Made by a program: the position numbers and the translations under genes. The notes under the pieces are model-generated. The model worked only from the letters and a program-made list of their open reading frames with translations, was not told where the DNA came from and made no database searches. Positions 32,465 to 40,338 of a stretch of DNA of 64,000 nucleotides are shown in pieces. Origin of the DNA: Mycobacterium marinum (GTDB lineage: Bacteria > Actinomycetota > Actinomycetes > Mycobacteriales > Mycobacteriaceae); the NCBI RefSeq assembly GCF_003391395.1, contig NZ_CP024190.1:1-64000 (forward strand), read 5' to 3'. Within the stretch, counting starts at the first letter, position 1; every line of letters begins with the position of its first letter.

Positions 32465-32713
32465 CTATACCACCGTCACCTGCGTCACGGCGGCCATCTC
32501 ACCGGCGGCGGTGGCTTGAGTTCGTCCGACGAATGCCGCCGCCGCGCCGCCGATTGCTGCGTTGATACCACTTACCGCCGCCGTAGTGGCTCGGAATGGC
32601 GGGCCGAACGCCGGCGGCGTTGTACCGGCGGCGAGTTGGGCACCAAGGCCATGCCATTGACCCGCCGTGACCCCTACCTGACCAAGTACTACCTGCAGTT
32701 CATCCGGTCCCAC
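32465..32713 (-). CDS. Small EspC-like (type VII secretion target family) protein
   Basis: An 82-aa helical protein, MGPDELQVVLGQVGVTAGQW then an Ala/Thr/Gly-rich helix pair ending EMAAVTQVTVV. Size, lack of signal peptide and position directly before a WXG-containing gene resemble EspC/DUF2580 partners that are co-exported by ESX systems. Start GTG 32713; no clear RBS is visible. It is the first gene of the four-gene minus-strand cassette. Family assignment is inferred from pattern only. Confidence 0.6.
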   Translation of the reverse strand: MGPDELQVVLGQVGVTAGQWHGLGAQLAAGTTPPAFGPPFRATTAAVSGINAAIGGAAAAFVGRTQATAAGEMAAVTQVTVV

Positions 32714-33044
32714 TTGCGCGAGTCTAAATCGAGGCCAGGTGGAGGGCTATTCAGGCTGCCCCAGCCTGTACCACCCAACCCATCGCCAAAACCGCCGAAG
32801 GACGTAAGCGACGTTGACGCCTGCGGTCGAGCAGACCAGCAGTCCCGACAGAGATTCTTACCCAATTCGGATTCCTACTTGCCTGTCTCAGTTCTAGAGG
32901 TTCGGCAGTGAGCAGATCCTTGCGGGCAGAAAGATATCCGGGTTTGGCGTGGTTCAAAGCCAGTTGTCGCAAACCGGGCCCAGCGTTGGGGCTCGTCGTG
33001 ATGGTCGGCCCACAGCTCGATTCCAACGACCGCGGTCGCGGTAC
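32714..33044. other. Non-coding stretch upstream of the cassette
   Basis: These 331 nt lie between the cassette start and the SDR stop (both minus strand) and would contain the cassette promoter. I see no convincing gene, tRNA or strong repeat. Confidence 0.4.
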
Positions 33045-33812
33045 CTACGCCGAGGTGACGACCTTCTTGATCACTCTGCGGCGCAACGTTGTCGGAAGCA
33101 ACCGACCCAGACCGACGAGTGTGCTCATGGCTCGCGGGAACGAATAGGACTCTCGGCCAGAAGATAGTGCGCGTAGAACGTGCTCTGCAGCTTCCTGTTC
33201 AGAGATTTCGCCGGGTGCGGGCATTCCGTCACCCTCGGTGGCCTCCGTGGCAACGAATCCCGGATAGATCGACACAAATCGCACACCGCTGCCGGCATAC
33301 TCAATCCGATAGGCGTCGAACAGCACCCTCAATGCGGCCTTCGCCGCCGAGTAAGGCCCCTGCAGCGGTACGGCGTACCAACCGGCCAACGAGTTGGTGT
33401 GTGCGATCACGCCGGTCCCGCGCTCGGTCATGTGCCGCAACACCGGAACGAGGTAGTTGACCGCGACGTCGTAGTTGGCGTCCATGACGCTTGTGATGTC
33501 AGCAGCGTCAAGCCGGGTCAGATCAAGCGCAGGAGCACCGCCGGCATTGAGCAATACCACATCGATCTTGCCGTGGCGCTCGAGTACGTCGGCGACAACC
33601 GACTGTGCGGCAACCGGATCGGTGGCATCGGCCGGGTGGATCGAACAGCTGCCACCCATCTCCGCGATGGTCGCGGCGAGGCTGGCCAGCCGGTCGGTAC
33701 GCCGGGCCGTCACCGCCACGGTGGCGCCCCGGCGCGCAGCCCGCTCCGCGACGCTGCGACCGATTCCGGATGAGCCGCCGACAATCAAGAACGTTGCTGA
33801 CTCGACGCGCAC
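33045..33812 (-). CDS. Short-chain dehydrogenase/reductase
   Basis: A 255-aa classical SDR. The cofactor motif is IVGGSSGIGRS, a variant of TGxxxGIG. NAGG follows strand 4, and the catalytic Ser and Tyr-Lys are in HTNSLAGWYAV and YSAAKAAL. The C-terminus is basic (LRRRVIKKVVTSA), perhaps for membrane association. The substrate cannot be told. I chose GTG 33812 because GAAGG sits about 10 nt upstream; the frame is open to GTG 33845. Confidence 0.87.
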   Translation of the reverse strand: MRVESATFLIVGGSSGIGRSVAERAARRGATVAVTARRTDRLASLAATIAEMGGSCSIHPADATDPVAAQSVVADVLERHGKIDVVLLNAGGAPALDLTRLDAADITSVMDANYDVAVNYLVPVLRHMTERGTGVIAHTNSLAGWYAVPLQGPYSAAKAALRVLFDAYRIEYAGSGVRFVSIYPGFVATEATEGDGMPAPGEISEQEAAEHVLRALSSGRESYSFPRAMSTLVGLGRLLPTTLRRRVIKKVVTSA

Positions 33813-33998
33813 TCTGTAGGCCCTTCGTTTGCCGATGACGGCCACTAGGCAGACTAGCGGCCGGTGGCTACCAGGCCGACGAAGACTCGCCTACCTGGGC
33901 GGGTTGGGCGGATTGCCGGTTCCGGCAAGCCCCCCCGATCGCCGCGAACACCGCGTGTACCAATCCGGCGAAATCACGGCCGACTATCGTCTGCACCC

Positions 33999-34751
33999 GT
34001 GATTGTGCTGCTACCGCCGTCGGAGACCAAGCGGGGTGGGGGTGATGGCCCCCCACTGCGACTCGAAAAACTCGCCAACCCGGGACTGGGTGCACTGCGG
34101 GCCGCGCTGGTCGGCGAACTCGTCGATCTCGCGGCCGACCCGCCGGCGTGCAGAACAGCCCTGGGGGTCTCGCCGTCCCAGAATGCCGAGATCGAGCGCA
34201 ACGCCGCGCTGCGTACCGCGCCGACGCTGCCGGCGCTGCGCCGCTACACCGGTGTCCTCTACGACGCGTTGGATGTCGATTCGCTGCGCGGCGCCGAGGC
34301 AAAGCGCGCCCGCGCTCGGCTGGCCATTGGTTCGGCATTGTTCGGGCTGTTGCGCGCCGACGATCAGGTGCCCGCCTACCGGCTTTCCGCTACTTCCAAG
34401 CTCCCGGCGAAACCCACCTTGGCCGCCCGGTGGAAGCCCCTGCTGGAGCCGTTGCTCGCGGAGTTGGCGGCCCAAGACCTGATCGTCGATCTGCGCTCCG
34501 GCTCCTATGTAGCGCTGGGACCAACATCCGGCGCGATCCACGTCAAGGTCCTCGCCGAGCATCCCGACGGCCGACGGACCGTGGTCACCCATTTCAACAA
34601 GGCATACAAGGGTCGGCTGGCCCGCATTCTGGCGACGACGCGGGCCGAGCCCACCGATGCGGCCGCGGTCGCTGCGGTCGCTCGCAGGGCCGGCATGCAG
34701 GTGGAGCGCAGCGGAAACGAATTGACCCTCGTCGTCGCTGCGGGCGGGTGA
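33999..34751 (+). CDS. yaaA: YaaA family (UPF0246) peroxide-stress protein
   Basis: A 250-aa protein with the family motifs LLPPSETKRGG, YTGVLYDALD, KLPAKPTLAARW, DLRSGSYVAL and HFNKAYKGRLAR. E. coli YaaA lowers intracellular iron and DNA damage under peroxide stress; by homology this protein is a cytoplasmic DNA-protecting factor. GTG 33999 was chosen because the conserved VIVLLPPSETK begins there; the longer frame to 33864 adds a basic stretch unlike the family. Confidence 0.88.
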   Translation: MIVLLPPSETKRGGGDGPPLRLEKLANPGLGALRAALVGELVDLAADPPACRTALGVSPSQNAEIERNAALRTAPTLPALRRYTGVLYDALDVDSLRGAEAKRARARLAIGSALFGLLRADDQVPAYRLSATSKLPAKPTLAARWKPLLEPLLAELAAQDLIVDLRSGSYVALGPTSGAIHVKVLAEHPDGRRTVVTHFNKAYKGRLARILATTRAEPTDAAAVAAVARRAGMQVERSGNELTLVVAAGG

Positions 34752-34774
34752 GACCGGACGTCTGACCCAGGCCG

Positions 34775-35779
34775 CTAGGTGAGCAGCTTCTGTTGCAGCA
34801 GCCAGTCTTTGGCAACGATGGCCGGGTCCCGGCCATCGTTGTCCACCTGGGCGTTCAATTCCCTCATCGTGTCGTTGGTGAGCCTCGGATTGAGCTGCGC
34901 AAAGATCTCCCGAAGTTCGGGGTGATCATCGATCAGCGAGGTATCGACAACCTCGGTGAGGTTGTACAGCGGGAAGAAGTGCTTGTCGTCTTCGAGGAGA
35001 CGCAGATGCAGCGCGGGGATCCGGCCGTCGGTGGTGAACACTTCGCCGAAATTGCATTCCCCTTGTGCCGTGGCGCTGTAGACGACCCCGGTGTCCAACG
35101 TGGTGATCTTCGCCAGATCCTCGAGATCAAGCCCGTAGGCGTGCAGCATCGGCACGAAACCGTCGTTGCGGCTTGCGAATTCGCTTTCGATACAGAACGT
35201 GAGCGCGGAGCGGGGCAGCTTCTTGAGGTCGGAAAGCTTGGTCACCCCGAGTCGTTCGGCTTCGGACTCGCGGATGGCCAACGTGTAGGTGTTGTTCATC
35301 GGCGCCGGCGGCAACCAGGTCAGGCCGTTGACCTGATCGGCGGCGTTGACGGCTTCCCATTGCTGCTTTGCGCCCTTGATCGGGTTCTCATGGCCGAGGT
35401 AGTTGATCCAGCCGGTACCGGTGTACTCCGGCGCGATGTTCGCCTCGCCGGTGAGCAACGCCCGCCGGACCCCGAAGCTGCCGGGCGTGTTGCTGAGGTT
35501 GGTGACCCTAGCGCCCGCGGCATGCAGGACGATCGAGAGCATGTTGCCGAGGATCAGCTGCTCGGTGAAGTCCTTGGCCGCGACGGTGATGGGCACGCCC
35601 TCCAAGGACTGATAGTGGCGGATGAGGCCGGGTTTGGCTTCCAGCACCGCACCGGTCGCCGAGCGCAGCCCGCAGCTGGCCACCAGGCCCACGCACAGCA
35701 CCGCCAGCGCCGCGAACGCCAGCCGTCGCGCGCGCCGACATTTACTCCATCGGTGGACCGCTGCGAGCATGTGATTCAC
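34775..35779 (-). CDS. proX: Osmoprotectant ABC transporter substrate-binding lipoprotein (ProX/OpuC type)
   Basis: A 334-aa lipoprotein that captures glycine betaine, choline or a related quaternary amine outside the membrane. The signal peptide ends in a lipobox GLVASC. The binding domain (OpuAC type) starts at VPITVAAKDFTEQLILGNML and includes ANIAPEYTGTGWINYLGH. Start GTG 35779 overlaps the permease stop (GTGA); ATG 35770 is an alternative with GAGGGG 12 nt upstream. It is the last gene of a four-gene operon. Confidence 0.88.
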   Translation of the reverse strand: MNHMLAAVHRWSKCRRARRLAFAALAVLCVGLVASCGLRSATGAVLEAKPGLIRHYQSLEGVPITVAAKDFTEQLILGNMLSIVLHAAGARVTNLSNTPGSFGVRRALLTGEANIAPEYTGTGWINYLGHENPIKGAKQQWEAVNAADQVNGLTWLPPAPMNNTYTLAIRESEAERLGVTKLSDLKKLPRSALTFCIESEFASRNDGFVPMLHAYGLDLEDLAKITTLDTGVVYSATAQGECNFGEVFTTDGRIPALHLRLLEDDKHFFPLYNLTEVVDTSLIDDHPELREIFAQLNPRLTNDTMRELNAQVDNDGRDPAIVAKDWLLQQKLLT

Positions 35780-36585
35780 AGTCCCCTCGGTGCGGCCACC
35801 ATCTCGATGAGGCGAGCCAGCCAGTCGATGAACAACGCCAGTGCCGCCACCAGAATGGCGCCGACGATCAGGGTCACCGGCTGTTGCAGCTTGATGCCGG
35901 TGGTGATCAGCTGCCCCAATCCCCCGCCGCCGGTGAACGACGCCAGCGCCGCCGTCCCGACAATCAGCACCAAGGCTGTCCGAACGCCGGCGACGATGAC
36001 CGGTAGCGACAACGGCAGTTCGACACGACGCAGCGTCGAGAACGCTGACAAACCCATTCCCCGGGCGGCTTCGACGATCCGGCGATCCACGCCGTCGAGT
36101 CCGGTGACGGTGTTGGCGATGATGGGCATCGCGCCGTAGACGGTGAGGGCAACGATCGCGCCGAGCTGACCGATCCCGAACACGACCGCCCCCAGCGCGA
36201 TCAGGCCGATGGCCGGCGCGGCCTGACCGAAACCGGCGACGGTGATGATCGGCTTCGAATAGCGCCGCATCGACCCTCGCGTCAACGCGATTCCCACCGG
36301 AATCGCCACCACACACGTGAGCACCGTGGCCGACAGGCTGATCACCAGGTGTTCGCGCAGCAGCTGCAACAGATGCGACACGCTCAGCGAGCGGCGCTCC
36401 GACTCGGACACATCGGCCACGGTGACATAGGCCAGCGCTCCGGCCACCGCGAAGGCACACGTGAGTGGCTGCAGCGCCCACCGCCCGACACTAGGCCGAC
36501 CTGGCGTCGTCGGGGCCGTGGGTTGGCCCTCGGCGCCGCCCTTGACGGCACCTTCGACGTTGATGTCGCTGCCGGCCACGCTCAC
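35776..36585 (-). CDS. proW: Osmoprotectant ABC transporter permease (ProW/ProZ type)
   Basis: A 269-aa inner-membrane permease with an N-terminal hydrophilic leader (about 35 residues) and about six transmembrane helices (BPD_transp_1). The EAA-type loop reads VEAARGMGLSAFSTLRRVELPLSLPV. It pairs with the other permease of the operon to form a heterodimeric channel. Start GTG 36585 overlaps the ATPase stop by 4 nt. M. tuberculosis has a related proXVWZ set elsewhere. Confidence 0.9.
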   Translation of the reverse strand: MSVAGSDINVEGAVKGGAEGQPTAPTTPGRPSVGRWALQPLTCAFAVAGALAYVTVADVSESERRSLSVSHLLQLLREHLVISLSATVLTCVVAIPVGIALTRGSMRRYSKPIITVAGFGQAAPAIGLIALGAVVFGIGQLGAIVALTVYGAMPIIANTVTGLDGVDRRIVEAARGMGLSAFSTLRRVELPLSLPVIVAGVRTALVLIVGTAALASFTGGGGLGQLITTGIKLQQPVTLIVGAILVAALALFIDWLARLIEMVAAPRGL

Positions 36586-37781
36586 GTGTCGGGCTCCTCA
36601 GAGTTCGCTGCACCGCGTATGTCGGCGATTGCCTCCATGATCGTCTCGACTCTAATGACGCCCTGATAGGTATTGCGCCGGCCGGTGACGACCACGACCC
36701 CGTGTGACGAGGTCAGCATTTCGTCTAACGCGTCGTTGAGGGTCGATGCTAGGTTGACGCACTCCAGGTCGTCATCGCGGGTCACCTGTGCTAGCGCCTG
36801 GGGTTTGGCCAGCTCCTCGAGGGGCAGCCAGCGCAGCGGTCGATTCTGCCGGTCAAGCACGATGGCGTGCTCCCGGTCGAGGGATCCGGCCAGTTCAACG
36901 GCTTCGGCGGGGTCGCCGCCGGCCTGCGCGACGACGGCCTCGTGCAGGTCGATGTCGCGCACCCGGGTCAGGCTGAGCTGCATGAGGGTTGCGCCGGCGC
37001 CGACGAACCCGCGGACGAAGTCGTTGGCGGGTTCGGCGAGGATCCGTTCCGGGGTGTCGTATTGGACGACCTTGGAGCCGGTGGTCAGGATGGCGATCCG
37101 GTCACCCAGCTTGACGGCCTCGCCGAAGTCGTGGGTGACGAAGACGATTGTCTTGTGCAGTTCTTCCTGCAGCCGCAACAACTCGTCCTGTAGTCGTTGG
37201 CGGGTGATCGGGTCGACCGCACCGAACGGCTCGTCCATCAACAGCACCGGCGGGTCGGCGGCCAGGGCGCGAGCGACACCGACGCGCTGCTGCTGGCCCC
37301 CGGAGAGTTCGCGGGGGAACCGGTCGCGGTACTGGGCCGGGTCGAGGTTGACCAGGTCGAGCAGTTCGTCGATACGGGCGGCAACCCGGTTCTTGTCCCA
37401 CTTGAGTAGGCGGGGAACGATGCCGATGTTGTCACCCACCGTCAGGTGCGGGAACAGTCCCGCGCCCTGGACCACGTAACCGATGTGGCGTCGAAGTTCA
37501 TCGGGGTTGCGGCGGGTGACATCGTCATCGCCGATGAAGATCCGCCCGCTGGTGGGCTCGATCAGCCGGTTGATCATCTTCATCGTCGTGGTCTTTCCAC
37601 AACCCGAAGGGCCTACCAACATGACGATCTCGCCCGCGCCGATCTCCAAGGTGACGTTGTCGACCGCGGGTGTGGAGCGCACGCCGTACCGCTTGGTCAC
37701 CCCATCCAGCAGAATCCGGAGTCCGCTGCTCTGGGGAGCGTCGGACGTGGTCGGTTGATCAGCGGATGCGGCTTCAGGCAC
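36582..37781 (-). CDS. proV: Osmoprotectant ABC transporter ATPase with CBS domains (ProV/OpuCA type)
   Basis: A 399-aa ATPase with Walker A GPSGCGKTT, Q-loop region YVVQGAGLF, signature LSGGQQQRVGVARAL and Walker B VLLMDEPFGAVDP. The C-terminal region (about residues 265-390) contains a CBS-type pair that in OpuC systems senses ionic strength or nucleotides. GTG 37781 follows GAGGAA. The frame extends upstream to a TTG at 37811 inside the preceding permease gene, which I reject. It overlaps the upstream permease by 8 nt. Confidence 0.93.
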   Translation of the reverse strand: MPEAASADQPTTSDAPQSSGLRILLDGVTKRYGVRSTPAVDNVTLEIGAGEIVMLVGPSGCGKTTTMKMINRLIEPTSGRIFIGDDDVTRRNPDELRRHIGYVVQGAGLFPHLTVGDNIGIVPRLLKWDKNRVAARIDELLDLVNLDPAQYRDRFPRELSGGQQQRVGVARALAADPPVLLMDEPFGAVDPITRQRLQDELLRLQEELHKTIVFVTHDFGEAVKLGDRIAILTTGSKVVQYDTPERILAEPANDFVRGFVGAGATLMQLSLTRVRDIDLHEAVVAQAGGDPAEAVELAGSLDREHAIVLDRQNRPLRWLPLEELAKPQALAQVTRDDDLECVNLASTLNDALDEMLTSSHGVVVVTGRRNTYQGVIRVETIMEAIADIRGAANSEEPDT

Positions 37782-38442
37782 GTATTCCTCTCGGGGTGGT
37801 GAGACGCGCAATGAGGTTGAGCACCGTGTCGAGAATGACCGCCAGGATCAGGATGCCGATGGTGGCGGCGACGATCGAATTGGTCGCGTTGGCGCCACCC
37901 ATTCGGGAGATGCCCGAGAAGATGTAGCCACCCAGTCCCGGACCGAGCGCGAAGGCCACGATGGCCGCGATGCCCATCAGCATCTGGGCGGACACCCGCA
38001 CACCGGTCATGATCACCGGCCAGGCCAGCGGCAGTTCCAGACGCACCAGCGTGGTCAGTCGGCTCATTCCCATCCCCCGGGCCGACTCCACCAGGCCTTT
38101 GTCGACGCCGGTCAGTCCCACCACAACGTTGCGCAGAATGGGGAACACGCCAAAGAAGGTCAGCATGATCACCGACGGCAGAACGCCGAGGCCGACGATC
38201 CCGACGAGCACACCGAGCAGGGCGTAGGACGGAATCGTCAACCCGACCGCGGTCACCGCGTTCCCGGTGGCCACGCCCAGCGGCGAGTTGTAGATGAGAA
38301 CACCGAGAATCAGGGCTATCGCCGTCGCCAGGATGAGCGTCTGTCCTACCAGGCTGATGTGCTGGTAGGCCAGAAACCACAGCACTGACCACCGATCGAC
38401 TACGAAATCGTATAAACCCATGAACTCGGTAGCGGCCTCCAT
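37774..38442 (-). CDS. proZ: Osmoprotectant ABC transporter permease (first gene of operon)
   Basis: A 222-aa permease with about five or six helices. Conserved parts are GLTIPSYALLGVLVGIVGLG and the EAA-type loop VESARGMGMSRLTTLVRLELPLAWPV. Start ATG 38442 reads MEAATEFMGLYDF. It begins the minus-strand operon permease-ATPase-permease-binding protein; all junctions overlap, so expression is coupled. The promoter must lie in 38443-38670, but I do not see a clear one. Confidence 0.9.
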   Translation of the reverse strand: MEAATEFMGLYDFVVDRWSVLWFLAYQHISLVGQTLILATAIALILGVLIYNSPLGVATGNAVTAVGLTIPSYALLGVLVGIVGLGVLPSVIMLTFFGVFPILRNVVVGLTGVDKGLVESARGMGMSRLTTLVRLELPLAWPVIMTGVRVSAQMLMGIAAIVAFALGPGLGGYIFSGISRMGGANATNSIVAATIGILILAVILDTVLNLIARLTTPRGIRA

Positions 38443-38673
38443 AATGGGGATGTAGCGCGTGCTGACGTGATGTCGTTATTCAACCTAACCAGATCGGCAC
38501 CCCATCGCGAGTCCGATGCGGCAAATCCCGGCCGGATGGGTGCGGCGCGACGGCTCGCGTGCTCGGCTTCCAGGCGGGAGGGATCTACGCTGGTACGGTT
38601 GCGGATCCGCTGGGTCGCTGGCGGTCTTCCGGTGTCCAGAGCACGGTGAGGACGGGTTCGTTGGCGAGATTAC

Positions 38674-38702
38674 TTGACTCGGTGAATTACTCTGGATATA
38701 TG
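38674..38702 (+). promoter_or_regulatory. Sigma-70-like promoter of the cold-shock gene
   Basis: TTGACT (38674-38679) and TATATG (38697-38702) are separated by 17 bp. The coding start is GTG 38741, so the leader would be about 30 nt and is AT-rich (TTTGTATTCATTC). The rest of the 298-nt gap upstream shows no gene. Confidence 0.55.
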
Positions 38703-38740
38703 TTTGTATTCATTCGTGAGTGAGTTGAACGGGGTATTCG

Positions 38741-39148
38741 GTGAGGGGTACAGGGCGGATTGTTCGTTTTGACGACGTTCGTGGTTATGGGTTTATTGCT
38801 CCCGATTCCGGTGGCGAGGACGTTTTCCTGCATGCCAATGACTTGGATTTCGATCGGCTTTTGGCAAAACGCGGAACGCGGGTTTCCTTTGATATCGAGG
38901 ACGGTCCTCGCGGCAAGTTCGCCACGGCAGTGCTGATCACTTCGGAAGGGTCCGGCAGGACCGGTGCTGGGAGCAAGGCCGCTGCCTCGGACACCGATGA
39001 GTATTTCGATGTCTTCTCGGCCCAGGAATTCAAGGAAGCGGCTACCGAGATCCTCTTGGAGGCGACGCCTTCAATTACGGGTGAGCAGATTGTGCGTATC
39101 CGGGCGGCATTCGAGGGATTTGCCCGAAAACACGGTTGGATCGAATAG
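38741..39148 (+). CDS. Cold-shock-domain protein with C-terminal extension
   Basis: A 135-aa protein. The first 70 residues are a cold-shock domain, with RNP1-like RGYGFIAPD and RNP2-like DVFLHANDLDF, which binds single-stranded RNA or DNA. Residues 70-135 form an extra helical region (EYFDVFSAQEFKEAATEILL) absent from classical 67-aa CspA proteins. GTG 38741 is the only start that keeps the complete domain. It stands alone, convergent with the dipeptidase gene. Confidence 0.9.
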   Translation: MRGTGRIVRFDDVRGYGFIAPDSGGEDVFLHANDLDFDRLLAKRGTRVSFDIEDGPRGKFATAVLITSEGSGRTGAGSKAAASDTDEYFDVFSAQEFKEAATEILLEATPSITGEQIVRIRAAFEGFARKHGWIE

Positions 39149-39249
39149 TCGGGCGGACGCCATTTCCGGATCCCGCCCGGAGGGTGAGATGTCGACCAAT
39201 CAATTGTGCGAGTATCAGTGTGGTCGCCGGAACAATCGTGGCGGGGTTG

Positions 39250-40209
39250 TCAGGTGGGCCAGACGCGTTGCGCCACTCGATAGAAGTTGGCGCCGAGCAC
39301 CGCGTTGATGTGATCGTCGGCCCAGCCCCGGTTGGCGAGGTGCGCACCGAGTGTGAGCAGCGTTTCGGGCGCCATCCACTGGATCGGTCCCCAGCGGGTG
39401 TAGCTCTCATCGAATAGGTCCGGGTTGCGGGCCAGCTCGTCGTAGAAGTCGGCGAGATCGAAGGAGAAGTCGCTGCTGATACCGACGTGGTCGATGCCCA
39501 CCAGATCGACGGCGTATTCCAGGTGCCGTGTCATGGCGTCGAGGGTGGGCGTATTGGGCCCCAGGAAAATGCCGACCCCGGTGATTCCGATGACCCCACC
39601 GGTGGCCGCGCAGGCTCGTGCTTGGTCGTCGGTGATGTTGCGCGGGTGATCCCACACCGCGCGCATGCAGGAGTGGCTGTAGACCACCGGACCGGTAGAG
39701 ACCTCACACATGTCCAGTCCGGTGCGGGTGCTGCAGTGCGACCCGTCGGGCACGATGCCCACGTCGTTCATCTCGGCGACGATCGCGCGTCCCCAGCCGG
39801 TCAGGCCGGCATCGGTGGTGTCCAGACAACCGCTGCCCGCACGGTTGGCGTGGTTGTAGGTCGGCAGCAGCGTGCGCACCCCGAGGTCGGCCAGGGTCGC
39901 CAGGTTGTCGAGGTTGTCGTCGAGGGGGCGGGAGTCCTCCAGGTCGAAGACCACCGCGATGCGCCCGCCGCGGGTGATGGTGGTGACATCGCCGACGCCG
40001 GCGGCCAGCTCCAGGTCGGGGTGGGCGCTGATCGCGGCGCGGTAGTGATCCAGCAGCGTCGTCGTGTCGCGGAAGCTGTGCGGCGAATACCCGGCGTTGA
40101 CCGATACCAACACCGCCATGTCGTGACCGTGGTACCGGATCAGCGGTTCGACCGAGGTGTCGGTCTGTAGTGGCAGACACGTGTGCTGGTCCCACAGGAA
40201 CGACGTCAT
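39250..40209 (-). CDS. M19 (membrane dipeptidase) family protein with altered metal motif
   Basis: A 319-aa amidohydrolase-fold protein of the renal dipeptidase family. Family segments are WDQHTCLPL at the N-terminus, VVFDLEDSRPL (bridging Glu region), the VVYSHSCMRAVWDHPRNI His region and GIDHVGISSDF. The usual HxD zinc motif of strand 1 reads His9-Thr-Cys11 here. The protein may therefore have changed metal or substrate use, or belong to a subfamily of non-peptidase hydrolases. I chose ATG 40209; GTG 40224 is possible. No signal peptide is seen. Confidence 0.85.
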   Translation of the reverse strand: MTSFLWDQHTCLPLQTDTSVEPLIRYHGHDMAVLVSVNAGYSPHSFRDTTTLLDHYRAAISAHPDLELAAGVGDVTTITRGGRIAVVFDLEDSRPLDDNLDNLATLADLGVRTLLPTYNHANRAGSGCLDTTDAGLTGWGRAIVAEMNDVGIVPDGSHCSTRTGLDMCEVSTGPVVYSHSCMRAVWDHPRNITDDQARACAATGGVIGITGVGIFLGPNTPTLDAMTRHLEYAVDLVGIDHVGISSDFSFDLADFYDELARNPDLFDESYTRWGPIQWMAPETLLTLGAHLANRGWADDHINAVLGANFYRVAQRVWPT

Positions 40210-40338
40210 ACACGGATATTGCACCGCGGCCGGGGCTCGGTTTGCGGCGGCTGACTATGCCGAGATCCGCCGTCTAGCGTCTATCGGAAACATCGCGCCG
40301 ATATTCTCGTGGCTGCTGACTATCGAAGGAGCGCCGAG

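Noticed and set aside
32751..33026. 91-codon minus-strand frame upstream of the cassette
   Set aside because: No RBS, no domain, poor codon bias; more likely promoter DNA.
34793..36139. 448-codon plus-strand frame opposite the osmoprotectant transporter operon
   Set aside because: The minus-strand proteins have clear lipobox and permease features; this is a composition artefact.
34775..36481. 568-codon minus-strand reading of the ProX gene that continues upstream through the permease gene
   Set aside because: The upstream half is an out-of-frame reading of the permease; the real gene begins at about 35779 with a lipoprotein signal.
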